From the NCBI GenBank assembly GCA_023230985.1, contig JALNWH010000001.1, forward strand, positions 21,872 to 85,871: DNA of 64,000 nucleotides. The letters are read 5' to 3'. The notes beneath the pieces are model-generated. The model worked only from the letters and a program-made list of their open reading frames with translations. It made no database searches and had not been told where the DNA came from. The position numbers and the translations under genes are program-made. The DNA is from Bacillota bacterium (GTDB taxonomy: Bacteria; Bacillota; Clostridia; Lutisporales; Lutisporaceae). Positions 28,065 through 37,898 of this stretch are shown here, piece by piece. The number at the start of each line of letters is the position of its first letter. Within the stretch, counting starts at the first letter, position 1.

Positions 28065-29057
28065 TTATTTATTGTTTTTATCCGTGACATCAATCTTCCC
28101 GGACTTGGAAATGGTATCTCTCATCTGTGTATCAGCTTGTATGTTCTGCATACCGAAATAATCCATAACACCTAAATTTCCTGTACGCAAGGCATCCGCC
28201 ATAGCCTTTGGCACTTCCGCTTCCGCTTCCACAACTTTAGCTCTCATTTCTTGAACAGATGCCTTCATTTCTTGTTCTTTAGCTACAGCCATTGCACGCC
28301 TTTCTTCAGCCTTTGCCTGCGCTATACGTTTATCTGCTTCCGCCTGATCCGTCTGCAATTGAGCACCGATATTTCTTCCTACATCTACATCGGCTATATC
28401 AATTGATAATATTTCAAAAGCAGTACCGGAATCCAATCCTTTATTAAGAACAGTTCTGGAGATAGAATCCGGATTTTCCAAAACTTCTTTGTGAGTCTCC
28501 GAACTACCTACTGTTGTTACGATACCTTCACCAACCCTTGCAATGATAGTTTCTTCTCCGGCTCCACCTACCAAACGTGCGATATTCGCTCTTACGGTAA
28601 CTCTGGCTTTTGCTTTAACCTCTATACCGTCTTTTGCTACCGCTGCAATAACAGGTGTCTCTATTACCTTGGGGTTTACACTCATTTGAACCGCTTCCAA
28701 CACATCTCTCCCGGCCAAATCTATAGCTGCAGCTCTTTCAAAGCTCAAATCGATTTCCGCTCTTTGAGCGGCAATAAGAGAATTTATAACCCTATCCACA
28801 TTACCGCCTGCTAAATAATGTGCTTCTAACTGATTAACAGTAAGCCCCAATCCGGCTTTTCGAGCTTTTATCAATGGGCTTACGATTCTGCTGGGTACTA
28901 CCCTTCTCAACCTCATTCCAACCAGATTAAATATTCCAACATTAACCCCGGCAGCTAATGCTGAAATCCACAATCCAATGGGTACAAAACTCAGAAATAT
29001 AGTTAAACCCAAAATAATAACAAAAATGGTTAATATAGGCGCAATCAAATCAAACAT
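28065..29057 (-). CDS. floA: Flotillin-like protein FloA
   Basis: FloA (YqfA) forms membrane microdomains in Firmicutes and affects membrane fluidity and signalling. The 330 residues have an N-terminal membrane hairpin (about 3-45), then the SPFH-type domain and a coiled-coil part rich in Ala, Glu and Lys ([18 protein letters not shown]). The C-terminus has [19 protein letters not shown], typical of the family. Its start overlaps the end of the NfeD gene by 8 bases, the standard pairing. Confidence 0.95.
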   Translation of the reverse strand: MFDLIAPILTIFVIILGLTIFLSFVPIGLWISALAAGVNVGIFNLVGMRLRRVVPSRIVSPLIKARKAGLGLTVNQLEAHYLAGGNVDRVINSLIAAQRAEIDLSFERAAAIDLAGRDVLEAVQMSVNPKVIETPVIAAVAKDGIEVKAKARVTVRANIARLVGGAGEETIIARVGEGIVTTVGSSETHKEVLENPDSISRTVLNKGLDSGTAFEILSIDIADVDVGRNIGAQLQTDQAEADKRIAQAKAEERRAMAVAKEQEMKASVQEMRAKVVEAEAEVPKAMADALRTGNLGVMDYFGMQNIQADTQMRDTISKSGKIDVTDKNNK

Positions 29058-29562
29058 TTATATCCTCCTTTTCAAATTTTCTAACTATTATTTTCATACC
29101 TTCGCTTTCTATTATTTCAACTTTAGACCCTTTATCAATGAACTCACCTCGGGATTGGGCATTAATCCTCTTATCCTCTACAGTTATTATGCCGGCGGGT
29201 CTCAAAATAGTCTCGGCAATGCCAACTTTACCTATATATGAATTATCAAATTCCAAACTTGTATAACCTTCTTCTCTTTTTTGTTCTGTATTTAAAACCA
29301 GAAATTTTAAGAATTTACTCCCATATCCAAGTTTATAAAGCAGTACAATGGCGGATATAAATAGTACTAAGGTTATTATTACTAGTATCATTGCTTCATA
29401 TATATTTGATGTAATAAGAGCAACACTAATTACTACACATACTATACCGGCAATCCCGGGTATGCCAAAACCCGGAATAATTCCTTCTATCAATAAAAGC
29501 ATCAATCCTATGATATATAAAAATATACTTATTAAAGACCATTCACCAAACATTAATCCCAC
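29050..29562 (-). CDS. NfeD family membrane protein
   Basis: A 170-residue protein with three or four hydrophobic segments in the first 90 residues ([21 protein letters not shown] is part of the family pattern) and a C-terminal OB-fold NfeD domain ([20 protein letters not shown]). It lacks the N-terminal serine-protease domain of long NfeD proteins such as YqeZ, so it is a short type. NfeD proteins are coupled to flotillins; here floA follows with an 8-base overlap. Confidence 0.92.
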   Translation of the reverse strand: MGLMFGEWSLISIFLYIIGLMLLLIEGIIPGFGIPGIAGIVCVVISVALITSNIYEAMILVIITLVLFISAIVLLYKLGYGSKFLKFLVLNTEQKREEGYTSLEFDNSYIGKVGIAETILRPAGIITVEDKRINAQSRGEFIDKGSKVEIIESEGMKIIVRKFEKEDINV

Positions 29563-29597
29563 CCTTCCTTTAATTAATATACTGCAACCTATTTATA

Positions 29598-29627
29598 ATT
29601 ATATCATATAATATTTTAATTAAGTAA
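29598..29627 (-). promoter_or_regulatory. Probable sigma-A promoter of nfeD-floA
   Basis: On the minus strand TATAAT (29598-29603) with extended TGA upstream, and TTACTT (29622-29627) 18 bases before it. The NfeD start is about 35 bases downstream. Confidence 0.55.
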
Positions 29628-29664
29628 GAGTCTTTTTATGTAATTTATTATATTTAAAAGATAA

Positions 29665-29784
29665 GTCACTGTTCAACCTTAACTGTTTCTGATAATCAGC
29701 TTATTATATTTGCTACGGTTGCTGAGTTCAAAGGCAAGCAATCTACAGTAAAAATGTAAATATATACAACATGTGAACAGTAAC
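29665..29784 (+). mobile_element. MITE-like element, copy B (best preserved)
   Basis: A 120 bp non-coding element with clear terminal inverted repeats: GTCACTGTTCA at the left and TGAACAGTAAC at the right (one mismatch). It is flanked by a perfect 9 bp direct repeat AAAAGATAA (29656-29664 and 29785-29793), which I read as a target-site duplication. The inside shares long blocks with copies A and C, among them CTTATTATATTTGCTAC and CTACAGTAAAAA. It lies between the NfeD promoter and the yqeY terminator and disrupts no gene. Confidence 0.85.
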
Positions 29785-29791
29785 AAAAGAT

Positions 29792-29839
29792 AAAGGGCAT
29801 TTTAATTGCTTAAAAAACAATCAAAACGCCCCTTTTTTT
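29792..29839 (-). terminator. Terminator-like hairpin after yqeY
   Basis: Minus-strand GGGGCGTTTTGATTG pairs with CAATTAAAATGCCCTTT across an 8-base loop. The tail is only partly T-rich. It lies 8 bases after the yqeY stop codon. Confidence 0.6.
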
Positions 29840-29846
29840 TATTCAT

Positions 29847-30290
29847 CTAGCTTAAATGCTTTCTTACTAACTGATTGACTATCTTTCCGCCTGCCCTGCC
29901 CTTAACCTTTGGCATAAGTTCTTTCATAACCTTGCCTATATCTTTAACGCTTTGCGCCCCTACTTCAAAAATAGTTTGCGCAACTATCTCATCTAATTCA
30001 TTTTCATCTAATTGCTCCGGAAGATAAGACATTAAAATCTCAATTTCTCTTTCCAAATTCTTTACCAAATCAGGTCTATTTCCTTTCTCAAAATCAGGAA
30101 TAGAATCTTTTCTTTGTTTTGCAGCTTTTGCTATAACTTCAATAATATCTTCATCATCTAATTCTATTCTTTTATCTTTTTCTTGCTGCAAGATTGCAGC
30201 CCTGACCATGGTAATGACATTTTTTCTTATTGTGTCTTTTTCTTTCATTGCAGTTTTCATATCCTGCTGTAGAATCTGCTTGAAAGACAT
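29847..30290 (-). CDS. GatB/YqeY domain protein
   Basis: A 147-residue protein of the YqeY family, related to the C-terminal tRNA-binding domain of GatB. Typical signs are DMKTAMKEKDTIRKNVITMV, SYLPEQLDENEL and GKVMKELMPKVKGRAGGKIV. The molecular role is uncertain; a link to tRNA-dependent amidation is only inferred from the domain. It follows rpsU after 14 bases, a conserved Firmicutes arrangement. Confidence 0.92.
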   Translation of the reverse strand: MSFKQILQQDMKTAMKEKDTIRKNVITMVRAAILQQEKDKRIELDDEDIIEVIAKAAKQRKDSIPDFEKGNRPDLVKNLEREIEILMSYLPEQLDENELDEIVAQTIFEVGAQSVKDIGKVMKELMPKVKGRAGGKIVNQLVRKHLS

Positions 30291-30304
30291 ATAATCAACT
30301 CTCT

Positions 30305-30481
30305 TTATTTAAATTTTCTCTTTCTAGCTGCTTCAGATTTCTTTTTCCTTTTAACACTAGGTTTTTCGTAGTGCTCTCTCTTTCTAACTTCAGCTAAAAC
30401 ACCTGCCCGTGCGCACTTCTTCTTAAAACGTCTTAATGCACTTTCTAAGGTTTCGTTTTCTCCAACACGAATCTCCGACAT
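30305..30481 (-). CDS. rpsU: Ribosomal protein S21
   Basis: A 58-residue very basic protein beginning [20 protein letters not shown] and ending in Lys/Arg-rich sequence ([15 protein letters not shown]). This matches bacterial S21, a small-subunit protein near the 16S 3' end. The ATG has a strong GGAGGGAGGGTG site upstream. It heads the rpsU-yqeY pair. Confidence 0.96.
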   Translation of the reverse strand: MSEIRVGENETLESALRRFKKKCARAGVLAEVRKREHYEKPSVKRKKKSEAARKRKFK

Positions 30482-30562
30482 CTAATACACCCTCCCTCCG
30501 CTGGTAACAATCATTGCGTAAACTTTACTGCGTTAAAGCGGGACAATTCAAACACATATTCC

Positions 30563-30592
30563 ATTATACAGTACATATCAGCAAGGTGTCAA
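30563..30592 (-). promoter_or_regulatory. Consensus sigma-A promoter of rpsU
   Basis: Perfect TTGACA (30587-30592 on the complement) and perfect TATAAT (30563-30568), 18 bases apart. The S21 start codon is about 80 bases downstream. Confidence 0.75.
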
Positions 30593-30615
30593 CAAAAGGT
30601 TTTAGCCTCAAGGCC

Positions 30616-30960
30616 TTAGCCCGGTGGCCACTGCAAGTGTCTACCGCCAAGCACATGAAAATGCACATGAGGTACTGTTTGTCCTCCGTCTTTGCCAATA
30701 TTGTTAACTATTCTAAAACCTTTTTCATCAATGCCCATATCCTTTGCCAGTTTATTTATAACCTTTATAATATGATTTATCAAAAGATAATCCTCATTTT
30801 GAAAATCTATAATTGATTCTAAATGTTTTTTTGTAATCACAAGAAAATGTACAGGTGCTTCAGGATTTATATCGTTAAAAGCTAAAACTTTATCATCTTC
30901 ATATACTTTGCTGCAGGGTATTTCCCCTTTTATAATTTTACAAAAAATACAATTGTCCAT
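30616..30960 (-). CDS. HIT family nucleotide hydrolase (HinT-like)
   Basis: Histidine-triad proteins hydrolyse AMP-linked compounds such as purine nucleoside phosphoramidates. The 114 residues begin CIFCKIIKGEIPCSKVYEDD, include ITKKHLESI and end with the triad HVHFHVLGG. The two N-terminal cysteines with a later His suggest a zinc site as in other HinT proteins. It sits between mtaB and rpsU. Physiological substrate unknown. Confidence 0.94.
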   Translation of the reverse strand: MDNCIFCKIIKGEIPCSKVYEDDKVLAFNDINPEAPVHFLVITKKHLESIIDFQNEDYLLINHIIKVINKLAKDMGIDEKGFRIVNNIGKDGGQTVPHVHFHVLGGRHLQWPPG

Positions 30961-31039
30961 TTAACTCACCTCCCTAACTCAGCTTATAAGCTTAATAAAG
31001 TATTCAACAATTATATGACAAAATCCTTTAAAGCTTTTA

Positions 31040-32344
31040 TTATTTTATTAGCTTCCCTAACATAAAATTATCTTTCCCTTCTACTAAACGTACATTAAGC
31101 AATTTTCCGCTGATGTCTTCATGGGAATTAGCTACGACTCTTATATAATTATGCGTTAGCCCTTCATAAAAGCCTTTTTTATTTTTTAATTCCTGTTCAA
31201 AAAGAATCGTTAAGTTTTTATTAATAAATTTATTAATAAAATTCTTTTCATTTTTCTTGGCTACTTGATATACCTTTTTACTTCTTTCATCTTTAATTTT
31301 ACTGCTAATTTGATTGGGATGTTTTGCAGCAGGTGTCTCCTTTCTAGGTGAATATTTAAATATATGCATGGAACTAAAAGATATTTCATCAATAAACTGT
31401 AATGTTTGCAAGAATTCTTCATCGGTTTCTCCGGGAAATCCCACAATGATATCAGTAGTTATTCCCACATCATCAAATTTACTCCTTAGGTTCTTTACTA
31501 CGTCTCTATATTCTTCAACCGTATATTTTCTATTCATTCTTTTAAGCGTTTCATTACATCCGCTTTGCAATGAAAGATGAAAATGCCTGCAAATCTTATT
31601 TAGTTTTGAAATCCTATTTATGAAATCTTCCGTTAAAGTTTTCGGTTCTACAGAACTCATTCTAATTCTTTTTATACCGTCAATTTTATGCACCTTCTCT
31701 ATCACATCAATTAATTCTATATTATTTAAATCTTTTCCATAAGAACCTATATGAATACCTGTTAATATAACCTCCAAAAAATTATTCTTTGCCAGCTCTT
31801 CAACTTCTCTTAAAACACTATTAATACTTCTGCTTCTTATGGGGCCTCTTGCATAAGGAATAATGCAATAAGAACAATATTGGTTACACCCTTCTTGTAT
31901 TTTTACAAATGCTCTTGTTCTTTTTTTATATTGGTTTATGCTCATTTCTTCAAATTCACGGATTTCCATAATATCATCTACGGCATTTGTCTGCAAATCT
32001 TTTTCTATCGCACTTTCCACCAGTTCTACAATCTTACTCCTATTATTTGTACCTAATACAAGTTTAACACCCTTGATATTTAAAACCTCTTTGGGAGCAA
32101 TTTGTGAATAGCAGCCAACAACAGCAATAAAAGCATTTTTATTATATTCCAAAGCTCTCCTTATTATTTGACGTGATTTCCTATCTCCCATATTAGTAAC
32201 TGTACAAGTATTTATTATATAAATATTTGAATAACTATTATAATCAACTATTTCATACCCTTTTTTTTCAAAGGCTTCTATCATAGCCTCAGTTTCGTAC
32301 TGATTTACTTTGCAACCCAGTGTATAAAAAGCAACTTTCTCCAA
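31040..32344 (-). CDS. mtaB: tRNA (N6-L-threonylcarbamoyladenosine-37 C2)-methylthiotransferase MtaB
   Basis: A radical-SAM enzyme that converts t6A37 to ms2t6A37 in tRNAs reading ANN codons. The 434 residues show the N-terminal UPF0004 domain with cysteines (GCKVNQYETEAM, NTCTVT, VVGCYSQ), the radical-SAM motif CNQYCSYCIIPYARG and a C-terminal TRAM domain. FYTLGCKVNQYETEA at the start separates MtaB from MiaB and RimO. It follows rsmE after 21 bases. Confidence 0.94.
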   Translation of the reverse strand: MEKVAFYTLGCKVNQYETEAMIEAFEKKGYEIVDYNSYSNIYIINTCTVTNMGDRKSRQIIRRALEYNKNAFIAVVGCYSQIAPKEVLNIKGVKLVLGTNNRSKIVELVESAIEKDLQTNAVDDIMEIREFEEMSINQYKKRTRAFVKIQEGCNQYCSYCIIPYARGPIRSRSINSVLREVEELAKNNFLEVILTGIHIGSYGKDLNNIELIDVIEKVHKIDGIKRIRMSSVEPKTLTEDFINRISKLNKICRHFHLSLQSGCNETLKRMNRKYTVEEYRDVVKNLRSKFDDVGITTDIIVGFPGETDEEFLQTLQFIDEISFSSMHIFKYSPRKETPAAKHPNQISSKIKDERSKKVYQVAKKNEKNFINKFINKNLTILFEQELKNKKGFYEGLTHNYIRVVANSHEDISGKLLNVRLVEGKDNFMLGKLIK

Positions 32345-32365
32345 TGTATTTCCTCCGGTTAATTA

Positions 32366-33103
32366 TCAAAATTGATTGTATTCATAGAGTATGCAGCTTA
32401 GTGTCATTAAAGCAGCAGTTTCGGTTCTTAGTATTCTTTTTCCCAAAGTCACAGTCTTTGCCTTATTGTCTATAGCCAGTTGCACTTCTTTATCTGCAAA
32501 TCCGCCCTCCGGTCCTATAAAAATCCCTATATTTTTTGGTTTCTCATTACTTAGTATTTCTTTTAAGCTGGTGATTTTTTCTCCTTCATAGGGGATTAAA
32601 GTCAAATCTTTATTTAATGAATCTTTCACGGCATTTTCAAAAGACATGGGCATGCATATATTTGGAACCTTTCCTCTATTGCTTTGCTTGGCGGCCTCCG
32701 CTGCAACTTTTTGCCACCTGTTTATTTTTCTTATTTCATCATTTTTAGATATCAGTTTAACAACTGTTCTTTCGCTTGCTATGGGTACTACCTTATTTGC
32801 CCCCAGTTCCGTGCATTTTTGTATAACCAAATCCATCTTTGTTGATTTAGGCATACCTTGATAGATCGTTATATCCAAATCTATTTCTCCAACAGACTTT
32901 TCTATATTTAATATCTCAGTTATTACTGAATTCTTATCAATATTTATTATTGAAACTGTATAATCTTTTCCTTCCCCATCACAAAGTACTGCCTTATCAC
33001 CGGTTCTAAGCCTTAAAACATTAGCTATATGTCTGACATCCTCACCTTTTATAATTATTTTTTTGCCATTTATATTTTCCTTATTTATAAAAAATCTGTG
33101 CAT
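32366..33103 (-). CDS. rsmE: 16S rRNA (uracil-1498-N3)-methyltransferase RsmE
   Basis: A SPOUT-fold methyltransferase that modifies U1498 of 16S rRNA. The protein of about 245 residues starts MHRFFINKENING and has the PUA-like part, KCTELGANKVVPI, GPEGGFADKEV and LGKRILRTETAALM, which forms the knot and SAM site. I set the start at 33103, preceded by AAGGA; upstream in-frame codons belong to the prmA end. The start lies one base after the prmA stop. Confidence 0.95.
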   Translation of the reverse strand: MHRFFINKENINGKKIIIKGEDVRHIANVLRLRTGDKAVLCDGEGKDYTVSIINIDKNSVITEILNIEKSVGEIDLDITIYQGMPKSTKMDLVIQKCTELGANKVVPIASERTVVKLISKNDEIRKINRWQKVAAEAAKQSNRGKVPNICMPMSFENAVKDSLNKDLTLIPYEGEKITSLKEILSNEKPKNIGIFIGPEGGFADKEVQLAIDNKAKTVTLGKRILRTETAALMTLSCILYEYNQF

Positions 33104-33104
33104 A

Positions 33105-34025
33105 TTATTCCTTCTCTCCAACAATGGCGCACCATTCTCCCATTTCCAGCACTTCTTTTATCTTAAAATTATCATTTATTAATTGACTTATTACGTCTTT
33201 CTTCCTATCAATTATAATACCTGATGAAATAAATAACCCGCCGGAATTTATTAACCTATAAGCTTTATCCGACAAATCTATTATAACATCAGCTATAATA
33301 TTTGAGATTATTAAATCCACTTTTACCGTTAAACCGTCAAGCAAATTACCTTTCACAACTTTAATCTTGTTTTCCATCTTATTTAAAACTACATTATCTG
33401 CAGCAACTTTACATGCATTCTCATCAAAATCAATACATGTAACTACATCCGCTCCAAGTTTAGCTGCTGCTATACCAAGAATACCGGAGCCGCACCCTAT
33501 ATCAATAACAGTGTCCCTAGTTTTTATATGTTTTTCTAATAATTCTAAACACATGGAAGTTGTCTCATGACTACCTGTACCAAAGGCCATTCCGGGATCT
33601 ATTTCTATTATTATATCATTTTCAACTATTTTATAGTCTTCCCAAGTCGGTTTTATAACGATTTTTTTACCGACTTTAAAAGGTTTGAAGTATTTTTTCC
33701 ATGCATTTGCCCAATCTTCCTCATTAACTTGATTTATTATAACTTGACCTTTACCTATATCCAATCCAAAATTCTTTAAACCTTGGATACTTTTCTCTAT
33801 TTTATCGGAATAATTATAAAAATAGCCCTTAACTTTTACATCAGTACCTAACGAAGCAGCCAAAGTCGGTTCACTATAGTCCCAGCTGTGTTTATCTTTA
33901 TTCAACATTAAAAAGTCATTTAAATCAATCGTTGCTATACCAACAGCACCTTCACGTTCCAATATATAAGCCACTGCATCACTTGCCTCGGTAGTTGTCA
34001 AAACAGTATATTCTATGTATTTCAT
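33105..34025 (-). CDS. prmA: Ribosomal protein L11 methyltransferase PrmA
   Basis: Methylates lysines and the N-terminus of ribosomal protein L11 using SAM. The protein of about 306 residues has the SAM-binding motif DIGCGSGILGIAAAKLGA and the GMAFGTGSHETT loop of the family. The start at 34025 (MKYIEYTVLTTT) follows AAAGGGG; the longer frame to 34079 lacks a site. It lies between dnaJ and rsmE, the standard Firmicutes order, separated from dnaJ by a terminator. Confidence 0.95.
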   Translation of the reverse strand: MKYIEYTVLTTTEASDAVAYILEREGAVGIATIDLNDFLMLNKDKHSWDYSEPTLAASLGTDVKVKGYFYNYSDKIEKSIQGLKNFGLDIGKGQVIINQVNEEDWANAWKKYFKPFKVGKKIVIKPTWEDYKIVENDIIIEIDPGMAFGTGSHETTSMCLELLEKHIKTRDTVIDIGCGSGILGIAAAKLGADVVTCIDFDENACKVAADNVVLNKMENKIKVVKGNLLDGLTVKVDLIISNIIADVIIDLSDKAYRLINSGGLFISSGIIIDRKKDVISQLINDNFKIKEVLEMGEWCAIVGEKE

Positions 34026-34081
34026 GGATTTTCCCCTTTGCACATTATTTATATGACGGATAAACTCTGCTATATGCAAAC

Positions 34082-34107
34082 AAAAAGCAGCTTCGTTGCT
34101 GCTTTTT
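34082..34107 (-). terminator. Terminator of the hrcA-grpE-dnaK-dnaJ operon
   Basis: A perfect 10 bp stem, AAAAAGCAGC pairing with GCTGCTTTTT, with a 6-base loop. It begins within the dnaJ stop codon, so the heat-shock operon ends immediately after dnaJ. Confidence 0.85.
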
Positions 34108-35266
34108 ATTTTCCAAATGCATCTTTTACTTTTCCAAAAAACGATTTATCCGTTTCATTATAACTATCGCCCATTGTATCAGCATAATTCTTTAATGCTT
34201 CTTTTTGCTTTTCATCAAGCCTTTTGGGAACCTGAATTTTTACAGTAAAATAAAGGTCACCTCTATATCTGCCTTTTAAACTCTGAATTCCTTTACCTTT
34301 AATCTTAAAGGTTGAGCCCGTCTCAGTGCCTGCATCAATATTGAATTTTACACTTTCCTCCAAAGTAGGTACTTTAATTGTACCGCCTAATGTAGCTGTT
34401 ACAAAACTGATAGGAACTTCACAATGCAAATCTATACCATCTCTTTTAAATGTTTTGTGCGGTCTTACTCTAATATAGATAAATAAGTCTCCTCCGGAGC
34501 CTCCCCTGAGACCGGGTTCTCCTTCTCCCCTTAATGTTAGAATAGATCCGCTATCCACACCGGCAGGAATCTCAACAGTAATCTTTCTGTTTTTTCTTAA
34601 AACTCCCTTACCCCCGCATGTTGTACAAGGATTCTTGATAACATTACCTTCACCACGACAAGCATCACAAACGCTTACATTGACTATTCTGCCGAAAACA
34701 CTGTTTTGAATATTTCTTATTTCACCGGTCCCACCGCATTTTTTACATGTTTCCACACCGCTTCCCGGTGCTGCACCGGTACCCTTACAAGTCTGGCAAG
34801 CTTCATTTCTATTTATTCTAATATCTTTCTTTGCTCCGAAAGCAGCTTCTTCGAAGTTAATTTCTATGTCATATCTAAGGTCATTGCCTCTTTGGGGCCC
34901 TGTATTCCTTGTTCTCCTTGAAGATGTGGAAAAACCGAAACCTCCTTCACCGAAGAATGTTTCAAATATATCCCCCATGCTGCCAAAACCACCGCCAAAG
35001 CCGCTGAAATCTCCAAAACCTCCGCCTCCAAAGCTATTAGGGTCAAAAGCTGCATGACCAAATTGATCATACTTTGCTTTCTTATCTTTATCACCAAGAA
35101 TTTCATATGCTTCATTTACTTCTTTAAATTTGCTTTCAGCAACTTTGTCCCCTGAATTCATATCCGGGTGATATTTCTTTGCAAGCTTCCTGAAAGCTCT
35201 TTTTATCTCCTCTTCGGAAGCTGATTTATCTACACCTAAAACTTCATAATAATCTTTTTTTGCCAT
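34106..35266 (-). CDS. dnaJ: Chaperone protein DnaJ
   Basis: Co-chaperone that delivers unfolded proteins to DnaK and stimulates its ATPase. The 386 residues show a J domain with KKYHPDMN (HPD about 33-35), a long Gly/Phe-rich region (about 75-110), four CxxCxGxG zinc motifs ([32 protein letters not shown]) and the C-terminal substrate domain. It is therefore a type I DnaJ. It follows dnaK after a 146-base gap that holds a small palindrome. Confidence 0.97.
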   Translation of the reverse strand: MAKKDYYEVLGVDKSASEEEIKRAFRKLAKKYHPDMNSGDKVAESKFKEVNEAYEILGDKDKKAKYDQFGHAAFDPNSFGGGGFGDFSGFGGGFGSMGDIFETFFGEGGFGFSTSSRRTRNTGPQRGNDLRYDIEINFEEAAFGAKKDIRINRNEACQTCKGTGAAPGSGVETCKKCGGTGEIRNIQNSVFGRIVNVSVCDACRGEGNVIKNPCTTCGGKGVLRKNRKITVEIPAGVDSGSILTLRGEGEPGLRGGSGGDLFIYIRVRPHKTFKRDGIDLHCEVPISFVTATLGGTIKVPTLEESVKFNIDAGTETGSTFKIKGKGIQSLKGRYRGDLYFTVKIQVPKRLDEKQKEALKNYADTMGDSYNETDKSFFGKVKDAFGK

Positions 35267-35375
35267 CTACTCACCACCAGCCTAAAACCAAAATCTATCA
35301 TTGAACTACGAGCCTAATATTGCAAGTTGCATAGGATGCTTCTTACAAAATCTTATAATATCATATTATCGTTTG

Positions 35376-35411
35376 TCTTACAATGGGCGACCATAGGCCG
35401 CCCTTACAATT
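35376..35411. repeat. REP-like palindrome between dnaK and dnaJ
   Basis: GGGCGACC, ATA, then GGCCGCCC (one mismatch) form a GC-rich hairpin at about 35385-35403, flanked by the direct repeat CTTACAAT. No T-run follows. It is GC-rich in an AT-rich gap and resembles extragenic palindromes. It might also affect message stability between dnaK and dnaJ. Confidence 0.5.
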
Positions 35412-35412
35412 C

Positions 35413-37239
35413 TTATTTATCTTCATCAACCTTATAATCTGCATTTATTGTTCCGTCATCATTCTGATCTTTGGCAAAATCCTGAGCGCCGGGTGCACCT
35501 TCGCCACCTTGTGCCTGATAGATTTTAGAAGATATTTCATAAAATACTTTTGATAAATCTTCCGTTGCAGATTTTATGTTTTCATTATCACTGCCTTTTA
35601 ATGCTTCCTTTAAGTGATTTAATTCTCCCTCAATTTTCGCTTTGTCCTCTGAACTTAATTTGTCATCTAAATCTTTTAAAGTTTTCTCTGTCTGATACAC
35701 CAAACTGTCAGCCTGATTTCTTATTTCGACCTCTTCTTTTTTATTTTTATCTTCTTGTTCATGTTTTTCTGCTTCTTTCACTGCTTTATCTATATCTTCT
35801 TTAGAAAGGTTGGAGCTGGCTGTTATAGTAATATTTTGTTCATTGCCTGTTCCCAAATCTTTTGCAGATACTTGCACAATCCCGTTAGCATCTATATCAA
35901 AAGTTACTTCAATCTGGGGAACTCCTCTAGGAGCAGGAGGTATATTAGTCAATTGGAATCTTCCTAAAGTCTTATTATATGCAGCCATTTCTCTTTCTCC
36001 TTGCAATACGTGTATTTCTACACTTGTTTGCCCATCCGCTGCTGTTGAAAAAGTCTGGCTCTTTTTTGTGGGTATAGTGGTGTTTCTATCAATAAGTTTG
36101 GTAAATACACCGCCTAAAGTTTCTATACCAAGTGTTAAAGGAGTAACATCCAATAACAGCACATCCTTGACTTCTCCGCCCAAAACTCCCGCCTGATACG
36201 CCGCACCTAAAGCTACACACTCATCCGGATTTATACCTTTAAAAGGCTCTTTGCCCGTCAGCTTTTTAACAGCCTCTTGCACGGCAGGTATTCTTGTAGA
36301 ACCCCCTACCAAAATTATTTTGTCTAGTTTGTCTGCAGATAGACCTGCATCGTTTAGTGCCTTTTTTGCAGGTTCCATCGTAGCCTCAACTAAATCATGA
36401 GTCAGTTCATCGAACTTTGATCTGGTAATTGTTACATCTAAATGTTTAGGTCCTGTTGCGTCAGCTGTAATAAAAGGTAGATTTATATTTGTTTGCAAAA
36501 CTCCTGATAACTCTATTTTCGCTTTTTCAGCTGCTTCTTTAAGCCTTTGTGCTGCCATTTTATCATTAGTTAAATCTATACCTTGATCTCTTTTAAACTC
36601 TTCAATCATATATTTTATAACTCTTTCATCGAAGTCGTCACCGCCAAGTCTATTATTACCACTGGTAGCTAATACCTCAACTACATCATCACCTAATTCT
36701 AGAATAGAAACATCAAAAGTACCACCGCCTAAATCGAACACTAGAATATTATGATTGTCATCCTTATCCAATCCATAAGACAAAGCTGCGGCTGTAGGCT
36801 CATTAATAATTCTAAGTACTTCAAGGCCAGCGATTTTTCCTGCATCCTTGGTTGCTTGTCTTTGGCTATCGCTAAAATATGCCGGAACAGTTATAACGGC
36901 TTGAGTAACCTTTTCACCCAAATAAGCTTCAGCATCTTGCTTTAACTTGGAAAGTATAACCGCTGAAATTTCCGGCGGAGTATAGGACTTATCATCAATT
37001 TTTACTTTGAAATTTGAACCCATCTCTCTCTTTATAGATAATACTGTTCTATCCGGGTTTGTAATGGCTTGTCTTTTTGCAATCTGACCTACAAGCCTCT
37101 CTCCGGTTTTTGAAAATCCTACAATTGACGGTGTAGTTCTATTACCTTCTGCATTCGGTATTATAATAGGCTCTCCGCCTTCCATGACTGCTACACAAGA
37201 ATTTGTAGTTCCTAAATCGATACCTATTACTTTTGCCAT
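35413..37239 (-). CDS. dnaK: Chaperone protein DnaK
   Basis: The Hsp70 chaperone. The 608 residues begin [20 protein letters not shown] and contain the nucleotide-domain motifs [31 protein letters not shown] and [12 protein letters not shown], then the substrate domain and a helical lid. It lacks the 24-residue loop of proteobacterial DnaK, as in other Firmicutes. The final KVDEDK replaces the usual EEVD-like tail only loosely. It lies between grpE and dnaJ. Confidence 0.98.
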   Translation of the reverse strand: MAKVIGIDLGTTNSCVAVMEGGEPIIIPNAEGNRTTPSIVGFSKTGERLVGQIAKRQAITNPDRTVLSIKREMGSNFKVKIDDKSYTPPEISAVILSKLKQDAEAYLGEKVTQAVITVPAYFSDSQRQATKDAGKIAGLEVLRIINEPTAAALSYGLDKDDNHNILVFDLGGGTFDVSILELGDDVVEVLATSGNNRLGGDDFDERVIKYMIEEFKRDQGIDLTNDKMAAQRLKEAAEKAKIELSGVLQTNINLPFITADATGPKHLDVTITRSKFDELTHDLVEATMEPAKKALNDAGLSADKLDKIILVGGSTRIPAVQEAVKKLTGKEPFKGINPDECVALGAAYQAGVLGGEVKDVLLLDVTPLTLGIETLGGVFTKLIDRNTTIPTKKSQTFSTAADGQTSVEIHVLQGEREMAAYNKTLGRFQLTNIPPAPRGVPQIEVTFDIDANGIVQVSAKDLGTGNEQNITITASSNLSKEDIDKAVKEAEKHEQEDKNKKEEVEIRNQADSLVYQTEKTLKDLDDKLSSEDKAKIEGELNHLKEALKGSDNENIKSATEDLSKVFYEISSKIYQAQGGEGAPGAQDFAKDQNDDGTINADYKVDEDK

Positions 37240-37271
37240 GTTATTTTTCCTCCTCTAATATAAAATTATTT

Positions 37272-37856
37272 TCAATTTTTAACCGCCACTTTTACCATGC
37301 ACGGTCTTATTACCTTTGAATTTAACATATACCCTTTTTGAAAAACTTCCTTTATAACGTTGTCATCTTTCTCCGTTTCTTCTTGCATAACCGCATGATG
37401 ATAATTCGGATCAAATTCACAATTTACTGCATCTATTTCAGTAAGCCCATTTTTATTTAAAATATCTAAAAAGATATTATATACCATTTCAAGACCTTCT
37501 ATATATTTCTTATCCAAATCCCCTGCTTTAAACGAGCTGATAGCTCTATCGAAATTGTCTATAACCGGCAGGAGTTGAAACATCATATCTTCTAAACAGA
37601 ATAATCGAAAGTCTTCCTTTTCTTTTACAATTCTTTTACGATAGTTTTCAAAATCTGCCTGTAGCCTAAGAAATTTATCTAAGCTTTCTTCAAGTTTTTG
37701 TTCATAATTTTTTATTAATTCCTTAATATTGTCGCCGAAATCCTCTGCTAATGTTTCTTTTTGCGTCAATTCTTCCTCTAAATCTTTTACCTCCTCATCA
37801 ACAATATTCTGCTTGCTGTTATTCAACTTTTCATTAACCTTTGTTTCTTTTTCCAC
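37272..37856 (-). CDS. grpE: Nucleotide exchange factor GrpE
   Basis: GrpE releases ADP from DnaK. The 194-residue protein has a charged N-terminal coiled coil, LRLQADFENYRKRI, LLPVIDNFDRAI, and the C-terminal beta domain ending EVFQKGYMLNSKVIRPCMVK. The GTG start has AGGTGGG upstream. It sits between hrcA and dnaK in the CIRCE-controlled operon. Confidence 0.96.
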   Translation of the reverse strand: MEKETKVNEKLNNSKQNIVDEEVKDLEEELTQKETLAEDFGDNIKELIKNYEQKLEESLDKFLRLQADFENYRKRIVKEKEDFRLFCLEDMMFQLLPVIDNFDRAISSFKAGDLDKKYIEGLEMVYNIFLDILNKNGLTEIDAVNCEFDPNYHHAVMQEETEKDDNVIKEVFQKGYMLNSKVIRPCMVKVAVKN

Positions 37857-37898
37857 TGTTATCCCACCTATTCTTATATGCTTTATAATATAAAAAAA

